A stretch of 64,000 nt of DNA from Marisediminitalea alba (GCF_002993365.1 NZ_PVNP01000192.1:1-64000); one strand, 5' to 3'. Shown: positions 18,074-27,706, counted from the stretch's first letter. The notes: generated by a model from the sequence alone, not told the origin. Made by a program: numbers and translations.

Positions 18074-19300
18074 ATGAAACCGGTACACAGTTCGCACAAG
18101 TTAGATAACGTATGTTATGACATTCGCGGTCCGATCGCCGCGCAGGCTCGCAAGATGGAAGATGAAGGCCATCGTATTCTCAAACTGAATATTGGCAACC
18201 CTGCCCCGTTTGGATTTGATGCCCCCGACGATATCCTTAAGGACGTCATTCATAACCTGCCAACCTCACAAGGCTATTCTGACTCTACCGGTATTTACGC
18301 GGCCCGTGTTGCAGTAATGCAGTACTACCAGCAAATGAACATTCGCAACATCCAGGTTGATGATGTGTTTATTGGTAATGGCGTGAGTGAAATGATCATG
18401 ATTGCCATGCAGGCGCTGCTTAATATGGGCGACGAAGTATTGTTACCCAGCCCGGATTACCCGCTATGGACGGCTGCGGTAAGCTTATCTTCCGGTACCC
18501 CGGTGCATTACCGCTGTGACGAACAGGCTGGCTGGTTTCCCGATATTGATGACATCAAAAGTAAGATCACCAAGAAAACCAAAGCCATCGTACTGATCAA
18601 CCCGAATAACCCCACCGGGGCCGTGTACAGCAAAGAATTACTGCAACAAATTGTTGATTTAGCCCGCGAGCATGAGCTGGTGGTGTATTCCGACGAAATC
18701 TACGACAAGATTCTGTATAACGATGCCAAGCACACGTGCATAGCCTCACTGGCCGATGACGTGTTTTTTGTGACGTTTAGCGGTTTATCCAAAAACTACC
18801 GCGTGGCGGGCTTCCGTGCCGGCTGGCTGGTGGTATCCGGTAATAAACGCCTGGCTAAACACTATATTGAAGGGCTGAATATTCTGTCATCCATGCGGAT
18901 GTGCGCCAACGTGCCCTGCCAGAGCGCTATACAAACAGCGCTTGGCGGCTATCAGAGCATCAACGATTTAGTCAAACCCGGCGGCCGACTGCAATTACAG
19001 CGGGATTTGGCGGCCCGTCGTCTGAATGACATCGACGGCATCACCTGTGTGCCGCCGAATGGCGCCATGTACTGTTTTGCTAAGGTCGATGCTGAGAAGT
19101 TTAATATCGCCAACGACGAACAAATGATCCTCGACCTGCTCAGCAGCGAAAAAATCCTGCTGGTTCACGGCCGTGCCTTCAACTTAAACGAAGGCATTTA
19201 TTTCCGTCTGGTATTTTTACCGCACAGCGATATTTTAGGCCCGGCCATGGATCGCATTGAAAACTTCTTTAATGGCTACCGCCAGAAAGGTAAAAAGTAA
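18074..19300 (+). CDS. alaA: Alanine aminotransferase AlaA-like
   Basis: Class I PLP aminotransferase of 408 residues, the size of E. coli AlaA, which converts pyruvate and glutamate to alanine and 2-oxoglutarate. The start [20 protein letters not shown] is characteristic of AlaA. PLP-binding features include [20 protein letters not shown] and the Schiff-base lysine in [16 protein letters not shown]. Its TAA overlaps the yfbR ATG by one base. The alaA-yfbR order is the same as in E. coli, which supports the call. Confidence 0.94.
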   Translation: MKPVHSSHKLDNVCYDIRGPIAAQARKMEDEGHRILKLNIGNPAPFGFDAPDDILKDVIHNLPTSQGYSDSTGIYAARVAVMQYYQQMNIRNIQVDDVFIGNGVSEMIMIAMQALLNMGDEVLLPSPDYPLWTAAVSLSSGTPVHYRCDEQAGWFPDIDDIKSKITKKTKAIVLINPNNPTGAVYSKELLQQIVDLAREHELVVYSDEIYDKILYNDAKHTCIASLADDVFFVTFSGLSKNYRVAGFRAGWLVVSGNKRLAKHYIEGLNILSSMRMCANVPCQSAIQTALGGYQSINDLVKPGGRLQLQRDLAARRLNDIDGITCVPPNGAMYCFAKVDAEKFNIANDEQMILDLLSSEKILLVHGRAFNLNEGIYFRLVFLPHSDILGPAMDRIENFFNGYRQKGKK

Positions 19301-19905
19301 TGGCTGAAAACAGCCATTTCTTTGCCCACCTGGCCAGGATGAAACTGATTCACCGCTGGCCGCTGATGCATAATGTGCGTATTGAAAATGTTCAGGAGCA
19401 CAGCCTGCAGGTGGCTATGGTTGCCCATGCCCTGGCGCTTATTCGTAATCGCTTTTTTGATGGTCAGCTCAATCCCGACCGGATTGCCACCCTGGCGATG
19501 TTCCATGATGTGTCTGAAGTGCTTACCGGCGATCTGCCTACGCCGGTTAAGTACTACAACCCGGCCATCAAGGAAGAGTATAAAAAGATTGAGAAAATCG
19601 CCGAGCAGAAGCTTATCGATATGGCCCCTGAGCCCTTTCGCGAAGATTACGCCGAATTAATCAGCGGTGACAAACACGGCGAAGACGAAGCCTTTATTGT
19701 AAAAGCCGCCGACGTTATTTGTGCCTACCTGAAAACGCTTGAGGAGCTCAGCGCCGGTAACCGTGAGTTCACGCTTGCCAAAAAGCGCCTTGATAAAATG
19801 CTCAAAGACTACCATTCAGACGAAGTGGATTATTTTTTAAAACAGTACGTGCCCAGCTTCTCTCTGAGTCTGGATGAAATCACTCAGGAAGATCACGGCG
19901 AGTAA
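19300..19905 (+). CDS. yfbR: 5'-deoxynucleotidase YfbR (HD domain)
   Basis: HD-domain phosphohydrolase that removes phosphate from deoxyribonucleoside 5'-monophosphates; 201 residues. The metal-binding set is visible: His in [13 protein letters not shown], His-Asp in AMFHDVSEV, and a distal Asp in [10 protein letters not shown]. Start overlaps the alaA stop. A second HD nucleotide hydrolase follows 17 bases later, so the unit probably tunes deoxynucleotide pools. Confidence 0.94.
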   Translation: MAENSHFFAHLARMKLIHRWPLMHNVRIENVQEHSLQVAMVAHALALIRNRFFDGQLNPDRIATLAMFHDVSEVLTGDLPTPVKYYNPAIKEEYKKIEKIAEQKLIDMAPEPFREDYAELISGDKHGEDEAFIVKAADVICAYLKTLEELSAGNREFTLAKKRLDKMLKDYHSDEVDYFLKQYVPSFSLSLDEITQEDHGE

Positions 19906-19922
19906 TAAAGGAGTCGGTCTGT

Positions 19923-21263
19923 ATGCAATCCGATCGGCAATCCATCTGGTCCGAACGTCGGTTACCCCGCACTCAGGCAAGAGACGGCGATCATCGTTCG
20001 CCTTTTCAGCGTGATAAAGCGCGGGTACTCCACTCAGCGGCCTTTCGCCGTTTACAGGCCAAAACACAGGTACTGGGGGTGGGATTAAGTGATTTCTACC
20101 GTACCCGCCTCACCCATTCACTGGAAGCGGCGCAGATTGGCACCGGCATTACCGCACAGCTGCAAGGCAAATTTCCCCGCTTAACCGAATATGTCAGTCT
20201 CGATCCCTATTTAATTGAAACTCTTTGTCTGGCCCATGACATTGGTCACCCGCCGTTTGGCCATGGCGGTGAAATAGCACTGCATTACATGATGCACCAG
20301 CACGGCGGATTTGAAGGCAATGGCCAGACGTTTCGCATTGTTACCCGGCTGGAGCCCTATACCGCAGAACACGGCATGAACCTGAGCCGTCGTAGTGTTC
20401 TGGGCCTGGTGAAATACCCCAATTTTATCGATACGCTGACCAATCAGGATATTGTGCCGGCAGATGATTTACGCATGCGTCAGGTGAAAGCCGAAAACTG
20501 GCACCCGCCTAAAGGGCTGTTTCGCTGTGATGAAAATCTGTTTGACTGGTTACTCGCTCCGTTAAAACCAGAAGAACGCGACGCTTTTATGGCATTTAAT
20601 CAAAGTGCCGGTAAGCACGGTAAAACCAGTCATAAGTCCTTTGATTGCAGTGTGATGGAGCTGGCCGACGATATTGCTTATGGTATTCACGATCTGGAAG
20701 ATGCCATTGTGATGGGGATGGTTAAGCGCGCCGAATTCAGTGAAGAGCTGGAAAAGCCGTTGATTGAACTCAAAGTGTCGTGGCTGTCTGATGCTATCAG
20801 TAAACTCGGTGACCGCTTATTCAGCATTGAACAGTTTGAGCGCAAAAACGCTATTGGCGCACTGGTTAACTGCTTTATTACCGCAATCCGCATCGAGGAA
20901 AACCCGCAGTTTACTCACCCCTTGTTGTGTTATCAGGCGGTTCTTCCTCACCACCACAGTGAAGCCCTGGCCCTGTTTAAACAATTTGTATATCGCAAGG
21001 TCATTCGCAAACCTGAAGTGCAATTACTGGAATATAAAGGCCAGCAGGTAGTGATGGAGCTTTTTGAGGCATTCAGCTCAGATCCCACCCGCCTGCTACC
21101 GGAAAACACCCGCAGTCGTTGGTTACAGGCCGAGGAGCAAGGCAACGGTCACCGCGTGATTGCCGATTATATTTCAGGCATGACCGACGAATTCGCCGCC
21201 CGTCTCTATTCCAATATGTTTGTGCCTAAGCGCGGTGGTGTACTCGATACTTTGTCATTGTAA
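19923..21263 (+). CDS. dGTPase-like triphosphohydrolase
   Basis: HD-domain deoxynucleotide triphosphohydrolase of 446 residues. Motifs are RLTHSLEAAQIG, the His-Asp pair in CLAHDIGHPPFGHGGE and a late Asp in ELADDIAYGIHDLEDA. Enzymes of this group split dGTP or other dNTPs into nucleoside and triphosphate, and some relatives limit phage growth by depleting dNTPs. Here the link to yfbR suggests housekeeping pool control; a defence role is not shown. A good ribosome site (AAGGAG) precedes the ATG. Confidence 0.88.
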   Translation: MQSDRQSIWSERRLPRTQARDGDHRSPFQRDKARVLHSAAFRRLQAKTQVLGVGLSDFYRTRLTHSLEAAQIGTGITAQLQGKFPRLTEYVSLDPYLIETLCLAHDIGHPPFGHGGEIALHYMMHQHGGFEGNGQTFRIVTRLEPYTAEHGMNLSRRSVLGLVKYPNFIDTLTNQDIVPADDLRMRQVKAENWHPPKGLFRCDENLFDWLLAPLKPEERDAFMAFNQSAGKHGKTSHKSFDCSVMELADDIAYGIHDLEDAIVMGMVKRAEFSEELEKPLIELKVSWLSDAISKLGDRLFSIEQFERKNAIGALVNCFITAIRIEENPQFTHPLLCYQAVLPHHHSEALALFKQFVYRKVIRKPEVQLLEYKGQQVVMELFEAFSSDPTRLLPENTRSRWLQAEEQGNGHRVIADYISGMTDEFAARLYSNMFVPKRGGVLDTLSL

Positions 21264-21330
21264 ACGCCTGAACGGATGTTTAATACGCTTGCCTACCTGT
21301 AAGCAATCAGCAGCAGAGGCAGGCTACATA

Positions 21331-21516
21331 TTAATGCAGGGCCAGTTTTACCGCGTTTAACTCGCTGGCTTCTGCAGAGGTCGGCATTGCTTTGGCGTCT
21401 TCCACCATTACAGCCATGGAATCCAGCACATCCAGAAAGTCTTTTAATTGCTCAGGATTCATTTGCGCAGACAAGGCTTCAATTTTAGCGATCAGGCTTT
21501 TTGTCGGTAATCTCAT
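21331..21516 (-). CDS. Small hypothetical protein
   Basis: A 61-residue, soluble, Leu/Ala/Met-rich helical protein (ATG at 21516; a TTG at 21525 is also possible). It has no signal peptide, membrane segment or motif that I recognise. The ribosome site is weak. Placement alone between two rightward units and reasonable amino-acid composition favour a real gene, but support is thin. Confidence 0.45.
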   Translation of the reverse strand: MRLPTKSLIAKIEALSAQMNPEQLKDFLDVLDSMAVMVEDAKAMPTSAEASELNAVKLALH

Positions 21517-21701
21517 AAGTGTCAATATTCTGTGGTTTTAGGCATTGAACCAACAATGTTACAAATATCTTGCCAACTTGTAGGGGGTAGCGTGAGCCGC
21601 CGGCGCTGCGACTAATACTATCCGGCGGGGATGAAATTTTTTTGTGCTTAATGCGGTCTTAGTACGTAACCAGAGGTATTAGTTTTCGCAAATCAGGTAT
21701 T

Positions 21702-22706
21702 ATGACTAAACGATTTAAACCATCTCAAACTTTTAAAAGTCACGAAATTACCGACGAATCAGTGTTCTCATCGCGGCGCAGATTGCTCAAATCCATGGGG
21801 TTTGTTGGTGCTGGCGCGCTGTTAAGCGGTTCAGCAACAGCTCGTGGCTGGTTTGATGACGATGATGACAAGCCAGCATTCAAGGCCAAACCGCTGGATT
21901 TTACCCGCAACGACAGCCTGTCTACCGACGAAACCATGACGCCTTATGCAAAAGTCACCTCATACAACAACTTTTATGAGTTCGGCACCAGTAAAGACGA
22001 TCCGGCAGAAAATGCCCAGGACTTTCAGGTTGACCCGTGGTCACTGAAAATTGACGGTATGGTTCGCAACCCCATTACCCTGAGCTATGACGATATCCTC
22101 AATAAATTTCCATTAGAGGAACGGGTGTACCGGTTAAGATGCGTTGAGGCCTGGTCGATGGTGATCCCCTGGCTGGGTTTTGAATTAAATAAACTACTCA
22201 AGCTGGCTGATCCGCTCGGTTCGGCTAAATATGTTGCGTTTAAAACCCTGTTCGATCCGAAACAGATGCCGGGTCAACGCAACCCGTTTATGGGTGGTGG
22301 TATCGACTACCCTTATGTGGAAGGCCTGCGTCTGGATGAAGCCATGCACCCGCTATCCCTGATGTCGGTTGGCGTGTATGGTAAAACCCTGCCACCGCAA
22401 AACGGCGCGCCAATTCGGCTGGTAGTGCCTTGGAAATATGGCTTTAAAAGTATTAAATCAGTGGTGCGCATTACTCTCACCGATCAGGAGCCGCCGACTA
22501 CCTGGAATCGACTGGCAGCCCACGAGTATGGCTTTTATGCCAACGTGAACCCAAACGTGGCTCACCCACGCTGGAGTCAGGCCAGTGAACGACGGATCAC
22601 TAAAGGCGGCCTGTTTTCACAGAACCGTATCGATACCGAGATGTTTAACGGCTATCAGGAAGTCGCCCCGTTGTATTCCAATATGGATCTCACCCGCTAC
22701 TATTAG
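21702..22706 (+). CDS. msrP: Methionine-sulfoxide reductase catalytic subunit MsrP
   Basis: Periplasmic molybdopterin enzyme that repairs oxidised methionine in envelope proteins; 334 residues. It has a Tat signal ([15 protein letters not shown] near 24-38) and the molybdenum-ligand cysteine Cys147 in LRCVEAWSM, a family signature. The msrQ membrane partner follows directly. Confidence 0.95.
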   Translation: MTKRFKPSQTFKSHEITDESVFSSRRRLLKSMGFVGAGALLSGSATARGWFDDDDDKPAFKAKPLDFTRNDSLSTDETMTPYAKVTSYNNFYEFGTSKDDPAENAQDFQVDPWSLKIDGMVRNPITLSYDDILNKFPLEERVYRLRCVEAWSMVIPWLGFELNKLLKLADPLGSAKYVAFKTLFDPKQMPGQRNPFMGGGIDYPYVEGLRLDEAMHPLSLMSVGVYGKTLPPQNGAPIRLVVPWKYGFKSIKSVVRITLTDQEPPTTWNRLAAHEYGFYANVNPNVAHPRWSQASERRITKGGLFSQNRIDTEMFNGYQEVAPLYSNMDLTRYY

Positions 22707-22712
22707 TATTTG

Positions 22713-23339
22713 ATGAAGTTACTGAATAAACCGTTAAGATTATCTGCCCGGCAAATCACGCTGGGCAAAACGTTATTGCACCTGTTGATCCTCGGTTGGG
22801 TGATTTTCACTTTTTATCTGGGTGTCACCGATAACCTGGGGGCAGACCCGGTGAAAGCGCTGATTCATTTTACCGGTATCGGCGCCTTAAACCTGCTGCT
22901 GATCACCCTGCTTATCAGTCCGGCTGCCCGCTACCTGCCCGCCCCGGTTTTAATGCGTTTCAGGCGAATGCTGGGCGTCTATGTGTTCGTTTATGCTGTT
23001 ATCCATCTGCTGACATATATCAGCTTTGAGTTACAGTTTGACTGGTCCTTAGTGGTGGGTGAAATTATTAAACGGCCGTACATTACCATAGGCATGGTTG
23101 CCTTATTACTGCTGGCTGCTTTGACCATTACCTCGCCTAATAAAGTCAGGCAGCGTCTTGGCAAACGCTGGCAACCCCTGCATAACACAATCTACCTTGT
23201 TGTTTTTCTGGCCCTGTTACACTTTAGCTGGTCACGCAAAACCGGCTTGCAGGAACCTTTGATTTACTGGGTAATCGCCTTGCTGATTTTGCTTCCCAGA
23301 CTGCAATACCTGAAACAGCGACTGCAACGCGCACGCTGA
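22713..23339 (+). CDS. msrQ: Heme-binding membrane subunit MsrQ
   Basis: Inner-membrane b-type cytochrome that passes electrons from the respiratory chain to MsrP; 208 residues and about six membrane helices. Candidate heme ligands are histidines in YAVIHLLTY, LHNTIYL and LHFSW. The ATG at 22713 is taken; a TTG sits directly before it. It lies 6 bases after msrP and must be cotranscribed. Confidence 0.93.
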   Translation: MKLLNKPLRLSARQITLGKTLLHLLILGWVIFTFYLGVTDNLGADPVKALIHFTGIGALNLLLITLLISPAARYLPAPVLMRFRRMLGVYVFVYAVIHLLTYISFELQFDWSLVVGEIIKRPYITIGMVALLLLAALTITSPNKVRQRLGKRWQPLHNTIYLVVFLALLHFSWSRKTGLQEPLIYWVIALLILLPRLQYLKQRLQRAR

Positions 23340-23460
23340 CACCTCAGCAGTATGTAAATTTTATATAGGATTAAGTGAATATTTCTTCCGTTGCTGGAAA
23401 TCTCTGTGGCGATAATTCTTAATTCACTGTTTTAAAATAACTTTTTATTCGGCATGACAT

Positions 23461-23509
23461 TTGAAAGCTTATGGTGAAGTGAATACATTCACGTTGTGCG
23501 CGGCACAAC
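23461..23509 (+). promoter_or_regulatory. Promoter and two adjacent dyads before persulfide dioxygenase
   Basis: TTGAAA (23461-23466), 17-base spacer, TACATT (23484-23489) form a credible promoter. GTGAAT-AC-ATTCAC (23479-23492) covers the -10 and fits a CRP/FNR-type core (GTGA-N6-TCAC). The perfect dyad GTTGTGC-GCG-GCACAAC (23493-23509) follows immediately, in or just before the transcript start. Confidence 0.5.
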
Positions 23510-23528
23510 ACCAAAGTGGAGTTAACCT

Positions 23529-24905
23529 ATGTTTGTTGAATCTGTTAAAACACCGGGCATTGCCCACCTTTCCTACCTGATTGGCAGTGATGGTGAAGCC
23601 TGTGTGATTGATCCTCAGTTAGATACGCAACTTTATCTCGCCCTTGCCGGAAAGCATGAATGCCGGATCACTACCATTATCGAAACCCACCGCAATGAAG
23701 ACTTTATCTCTGGCGCGGTAGCTCTGGCCAACCAGACCGGTGCTGATATTTACCATGGTAAAGACGCTGACGAGCCTATCGAATATGCCCACAAGACCGT
23801 TAATGGCGATAAATTTGAGATTGGTAAATGGACACTCGAGGTCATTACAACGCCCGGCCATACCAAAGACAGTATTTGTGTGTTGGCTATCGACAACGAA
23901 CAGGATGGTCAGCCCATTGGTGTATTTACCGGTGATACCTTATTTGTCAGTGAAGTTGGCCGCACGGACTTTTACCCTGAGGAAAAGGAAAAGATGGCGG
24001 GCCAGCTTTATGACAGCCTGCAAACGCTGGCCAACCTGGGTGACGATATTATTGTATACCCCGCTCACGGCGCCGGCTCGGTGTGTGGTTCAGGCATGGC
24101 AGCGCGTGAGTTTACCACCATAGGGATAGAGAAACGGCAAAACCCGGGCTACCAGTGCACCTCTAAAAAAGCATTTATAGAGCGTAAGTTAAAAGAGAAC
24201 CATTATATTGCTCCCTACTTCAGCAAGATGGAGCAGTCTAATGTTACCGGGGTGGATACGCCTATACCGGCAGTGGCTTGTCAGAAATTGGCGCCGGATG
24301 TTCTGCCTGCCTGGCAGAAAAGCGCCGAACGTCCCGGTATACTCATTGATGTGAGAAGTCATGCTCAGTTTCGCGACTGTCACTATCCCGGTAGTCTTAA
24401 TCTGCCAGGCGGTTTACTCAGCGCGTATGGCGGCTGGTTTCTTGACTATTCCACCCCGATTGCACTGGTGGCTGATTCCCATCAACAGGCTACCGAAAGC
24501 GCCGAACAGTTGTGGCGGATGGGCTACCAACAAATTAGTGGTTACCTGACCATGGTACCAAAGCCAGATACTGTCGAGGCGTACCAACGTCAGCATGTGA
24601 AAGCCGTTACCGCAGATAAGGTTGATGAGCGCATTAAAGCGCCACGAGCCAACTGGCAACTGCTGGATGTTCGTAAACAGGAAGAGGTTGAAAATACCGA
24701 ATTTAAACAGGCTAAGCATATCTACTTAGGCTATCTGCCGGAAATGCACCACCAATTGGATAAATCCCGCCACTATACACTGGCCTGTGGCAGCGGTAAG
24801 CGCGCTACCGTAGCAGCCAGTTATCTGTTGGCCCAGGGTTTTGAGAACGTGGATGTTTTCATTGGATCAATGCAGGCCTGGCAGAGCTACCAACAAGACG
24901 CATAA
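23529..24905 (+). CDS. Persulfide dioxygenase-rhodanese fusion
   Basis: Fusion of a metallo-beta-lactamase-fold domain with two rhodanese domains; 458 residues. ETHE1-like enzymes oxidise glutathione persulfide to sulfite. The mono-iron triad expected of that group is present: His54 (ETHRNED), His111 (TPGHTKD) and Asp136 (FTGDTLF). The other usual metallo-hydrolase ligands are replaced (Asn56 and Phe59 in H-x-N-x-D-F). The first rhodanese domain (about 275-350) lacks a cysteine at its active-site position; the second (about 370-455) has Cys in LACGSGKRAT. It is probably part of sulfide or persulfide detoxification, as a single-gene unit. Confidence 0.85.
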   Translation: MFVESVKTPGIAHLSYLIGSDGEACVIDPQLDTQLYLALAGKHECRITTIIETHRNEDFISGAVALANQTGADIYHGKDADEPIEYAHKTVNGDKFEIGKWTLEVITTPGHTKDSICVLAIDNEQDGQPIGVFTGDTLFVSEVGRTDFYPEEKEKMAGQLYDSLQTLANLGDDIIVYPAHGAGSVCGSGMAAREFTTIGIEKRQNPGYQCTSKKAFIERKLKENHYIAPYFSKMEQSNVTGVDTPIPAVACQKLAPDVLPAWQKSAERPGILIDVRSHAQFRDCHYPGSLNLPGGLLSAYGGWFLDYSTPIALVADSHQQATESAEQLWRMGYQQISGYLTMVPKPDTVEAYQRQHVKAVTADKVDERIKAPRANWQLLDVRKQEEVENTEFKQAKHIYLGYLPEMHHQLDKSRHYTLACGSGKRATVAASYLLAQGFENVDVFIGSMQAWQSYQQDA

Positions 24906-25081
24906 CAAAAATACAGTTTGCATCGCATAGCGCATCCTTACGGCAAGGAGGCCGGATGTGTTAGCCTGAGTAGTCGGGGTGACTTGCTTTATGCGGCAAT
25001 CACTGCAATATTATTGAGGTAACACGGATTTTCGTTACTTTATTTATAAGATTTATTCACCAGATTTCACGGATTGAAAAC

Positions 25082-25141
25082 ATGGCAAATCATCACTTTT
25101 CTTCATTCTGCTCCTGTCAACCTGACCGGGGGTGGCTATGA
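25082..25141 (+). CDS. Possible 19-residue leader peptide
   Basis: An ATG at 25082 opens a 19-codon frame with two cysteines whose TGA overlaps the next ATG as ATGA. No clear ribosome site is seen. It could couple translation of the following gene or be chance. Confidence 0.2.
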   Translation: MANHHFSSFCSCQPDRGWL

Positions 25142-25521
25142 CTTTAAAAGCACTCAGCTTCGTAGTTGCAATCGCCATTATTCTCTATCAGGTTTATGTT
25201 ATCACTTCGCCGAGTGTCAGTTTACTGAACAGCTCTGACAGCGAAATCGTTGAGGGCAACATTGGCCTTAACAATGGCGAGTTGTCGTTTGGTCAACTCC
25301 AGGACGGTGAGGATAAAGCACTTTCTTATTCACTGTTGTCAGGCAGCGGTGAATATACCTATTATTTCAGACTCAGCAACAACACCATACTGACCGGCAC
25401 ATGTGGCGACTTTAAAAACTTTGAAGTCAGCAAACGGGTGATATTTATGGTCAGTAATAAAAAAGTGATTTACGCCAACAGCAACGGCGAACCACATGTC
25501 TGCCGGAGCACCCGCGTATAG
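25138..25521 (+). CDS. Hypothetical signal-anchored protein
   Basis: A 127-residue protein with an N-terminal hydrophobic segment (about 5-22), which is a signal peptide or anchor, followed by a polar periplasmic part with two cysteines (GTCGDF and HVCRS) that could pair. I do not recognise a family. A G-rich stretch (GGGGG) sits about 5 bases before the ATG; a GTG two codons earlier is also possible. It stands alone. Confidence 0.6.
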   Translation: MTLKALSFVVAIAIILYQVYVITSPSVSLLNSSDSEIVEGNIGLNNGELSFGQLQDGEDKALSYSLLSGSGEYTYYFRLSNNTILTGTCGDFKNFEVSKRVIFMVSNKKVIYANSNGEPHVCRSTRV

Positions 25522-25556
25522 ATGTACCGGCAGATGATTAAACGTGCTGCAAGCCG

Positions 25557-26024
25557 TCAAAGCACTAGCGACATGATTTGCCAGCGACTTTCTGTCTGCC
25601 CGCCCAGCCGCTTATAAAACCGCTGAGCAGACTGGTTGTCGGCTAATACTTCCCATTTCATTTTGCTACCGCCTCGAGCTATACAGTGCGCCCGGGCTGC
25701 GTTAAATAATGCTTCACCAACGCCCCGCCCCCTGCACTCGGCAGCAACAAACAACTCTTTGATCACCATCCACGGCTTAAGGTCGTAAGTAAAAGGCTGA
25801 TAAAAGTAAACCAACATGCCCGCTACACAATGAGGCACTTCACCAGAATCTTCGGCAGCCACCAGTACACCGGCTTGAGAATTATGCTCTATCAACTGCT
25901 CGAGGCTGTTACGGTTCACTTTTAACTGCTCGCTATAGCCTTCAAAAGCCGCCAGCCCTTGCATTAATGGCAGTACGCTATCAATGTCATGAACTGTGGC
26001 TTCTCTTACCAGCAGTTCATTCAT
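25557..26024 (-). CDS. GNAT-family N-acetyltransferase
   Basis: Acetyl-CoA-dependent acetyltransferase of 155 residues. Motif A for acetyl-CoA pyrophosphate binding is clear (ELFVAAECRGRGVGEALF, near 90-107), as is the C-terminal DNQSAQRFYKRLGG segment. The acceptor cannot be told. Its ATG at 26024 overlaps the end of the rhodanese gene by 8 bases, so the pair is coupled. Confidence 0.85.
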   Translation of the reverse strand: MNELLVREATVHDIDSVLPLMQGLAAFEGYSEQLKVNRNSLEQLIEHNSQAGVLVAAEDSGEVPHCVAGMLVYFYQPFTYDLKPWMVIKELFVAAECRGRGVGEALFNAARAHCIARGGSKMKWEVLADNQSAQRFYKRLGGQTESRWQIMSLVL

Positions 26025-26415
26025 CACTGATTAACTCAAAACCTTCATCCAGCCAGCCGGTAACCCCGCCAATCATTTTCTTCACCGGCCGGCCCAGGCG
26101 CGCCAGCCTGATAGCCGCTTTTTCGGTAGCGTTGCAATGTGGCCCCGCGCAATACACCACAAATACGGTTTCTGCGGGATAGTCAGATAATGTCTCTTCG
26201 TTTATCTGCCCATGGGGCAAAAATGTAGCCCCCTCAATGTAGCCTTGCCGCGCCACTTCCACTGCGCGTACATCAAGCAAGACAAAATCGGTCAGATCGT
26301 TGTGCAGCGCATAGTGGACATCCCAACAGTCAGTTTCAAATTTCAGTAATCGCTGAAAATGGGCTAAGGCTTCCTCACTGGCTGCAGGTCTGGGGCGAAT
26401 AACAGTAGATGGCAT
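26017..26415 (-). CDS. Rhodanese-domain protein
   Basis: Single rhodanese domain of 132 residues with the catalytic cysteine in VVYCAGPHCNATEKAA, where a second cysteine lies five residues on. The conserved DVRAVEVARQGYIEGA segment is present. It probably moves sulfane sulfur. It is divergent from an FtrA/GlxA-like regulator with which similar rhodaneses are often paired, and is coupled to the GNAT gene. Confidence 0.85.
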   Translation of the reverse strand: MPSTVIRPRPAASEEALAHFQRLLKFETDCWDVHYALHNDLTDFVLLDVRAVEVARQGYIEGATFLPHGQINEETLSDYPAETVFVVYCAGPHCNATEKAAIRLARLGRPVKKMIGGVTGWLDEGFELISDE

Positions 26416-26474
26416 AATAAAACTCCCTAATGAATTGAAAGTTAATTATCACTGCTGGATCGCCTCGCTAAAAC

Positions 26475-26509
26475 TGTCTAAAATTACCACTATCGATAAT
26501 ATTTAGACA
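26475..26509. promoter_or_regulatory. Inverted repeat TGTCTAAA-N19-TTTAGACA
   Basis: Perfect 8-base arms (26475-26482 and 26502-26509) lie between the rhodanese gene and the divergent FtrA-like regulator. This is a candidate binding site for that regulator. Confidence 0.45.
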
Positions 26510-26537
26510 AATTAGTCGCTGTCAGTGTGGGGCCCCT

Positions 26538-27488
26538 ATGATAAAAGTCACCATTTTGCTTTGTGAAACGCTGTCGTTGTTTGAACTCGGCTGCGCCACT
26601 GAGCTATTTGCCCTCCCCCGACCGGAGTTTAAAGACTGGTATCAGACCAAAACCGTGACACTGGGCAGGCAAACACTGCAAGGATTAGGCAATACGGTCT
26701 TTCAGTGCCCTGCGGTTGAGCAACTCCCGGCCACTGATCTGCTGGTGATCCCCAGTTTTCCGGTGGACGTTGAGCGTATCGACCCGCTGTTAGCCAGTGA
26801 AGTGCGTCGTCATTATGATCAGGGGGGCCGGATTATCAGCTTTTGCTCCGGCTCATTTTTACTAGCGGCACTCGGCCTGCTCAATCAACGCACGGCGATT
26901 ACACACTGGCGCTATGCCGAACAATTTAAGCAACGCTTTCCACATATCACCTACCGGGATGACAGTTTGTACTGGTACGACGGCCGGATTGGCTGCTCGG
27001 CAGGCAGTGCCGCTGCCATTGACCTGGGAATAGCGGTTATTCGAGATGATTTTGGTTATGAATATGCCAATGCGGTGGCAAGACGCCTGGTGTTACCTGC
27101 ACACCGTGACGGCGGCCAGTCGCAATTTGTACAGAAACCGCTGGCGCCGGTAAACGCGGCACTGGCAAAGATACTCGACTGGGCGGTAAAACATAGTGGG
27201 TCTGGATTAACCGTGGAGCAGATGGCAGCTAAGGCCAACATGACCCGACGCACTCTGGATCGCCATTTTATTCGCCACTTTAATATGACCCCCCATCAAT
27301 GGCTGTGCGAACGCAAGCTTGAGGTAGCCCGGCAACTGCTGGAAACCACTCACCTCTCCGTAGAACAAATTGCCGGGAGAGCAGGCTTTGATAATGCTGT
27401 AACCCTAAGACACAATTTTAATAAATATCTGTCGGTATCACCGACGAAATACCGCCAAACTTTTCAAAGTAGTCAGCAGCTGGTTTAG
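26538..27488 (+). CDS. GlxA/FtrA-family AraC-type regulator
   Basis: Transcription regulator of 316 residues: an N-terminal DJ-1/PfpI-like domain (about 1-190), with Cys in the nucleophile-elbow position ISFCSGSFLLA, then a C-terminal AraC-type double helix-turn-helix (about 215-310; MAAKANMTRRTLDRHF and IAGRAGFDNAVTLRHNF). The ligand is unknown. It is divergent from the rhodanese gene, its likely target. Confidence 0.88.
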   Translation: MIKVTILLCETLSLFELGCATELFALPRPEFKDWYQTKTVTLGRQTLQGLGNTVFQCPAVEQLPATDLLVIPSFPVDVERIDPLLASEVRRHYDQGGRIISFCSGSFLLAALGLLNQRTAITHWRYAEQFKQRFPHITYRDDSLYWYDGRIGCSAGSAAAIDLGIAVIRDDFGYEYANAVARRLVLPAHRDGGQSQFVQKPLAPVNAALAKILDWAVKHSGSGLTVEQMAAKANMTRRTLDRHFIRHFNMTPHQWLCERKLEVARQLLETTHLSVEQIAGRAGFDNAVTLRHNFNKYLSVSPTKYRQTFQSSQQLV

Positions 27489-27517
27489 GTAGTTACCTTA
27501 TTAATTTTAAGACAGCG

Positions 27518-27706
27518 CTATTGCTTGGAAACTTGCTTGAGTGGTCTGGCTTTTTCCCATTTAAAAATGCCAACCCAAAAACCCAGTTCCAGTAGCATAC
27601 CCACAATTACCAATACAAAAATGCCGGTAGCAAAGCCTGCCTGATAACAAAGCAAGGCGCCCATAAGCAAAGCTATCAGCAGTATTACGCGTTTAACGTT
27701 AAACAT
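27518..27706 (-). CDS. Small two-helix membrane protein
   Basis: A 62-residue protein with two hydrophobic segments (about 6-22 and 27-47) and a basic C-terminal tail. No family is recognised. The ATG at 27706 is clear, but the ribosome site is poor. It is convergent with the FtrA-like gene. Confidence 0.55.
   Translation of the reverse strand: MFNVKRVILLIALLMGALLCYQAGFATGIFVLVIVGMLLELGFWVGIFKWEKARPLKQVSKQ

Noticed and set aside
19923..21263. Anti-phage dGTPase island
   Set aside because: Relatives have been linked to phage resistance, but here the gene sits with alaA and yfbR in a core setting, and no other defence gene is near.
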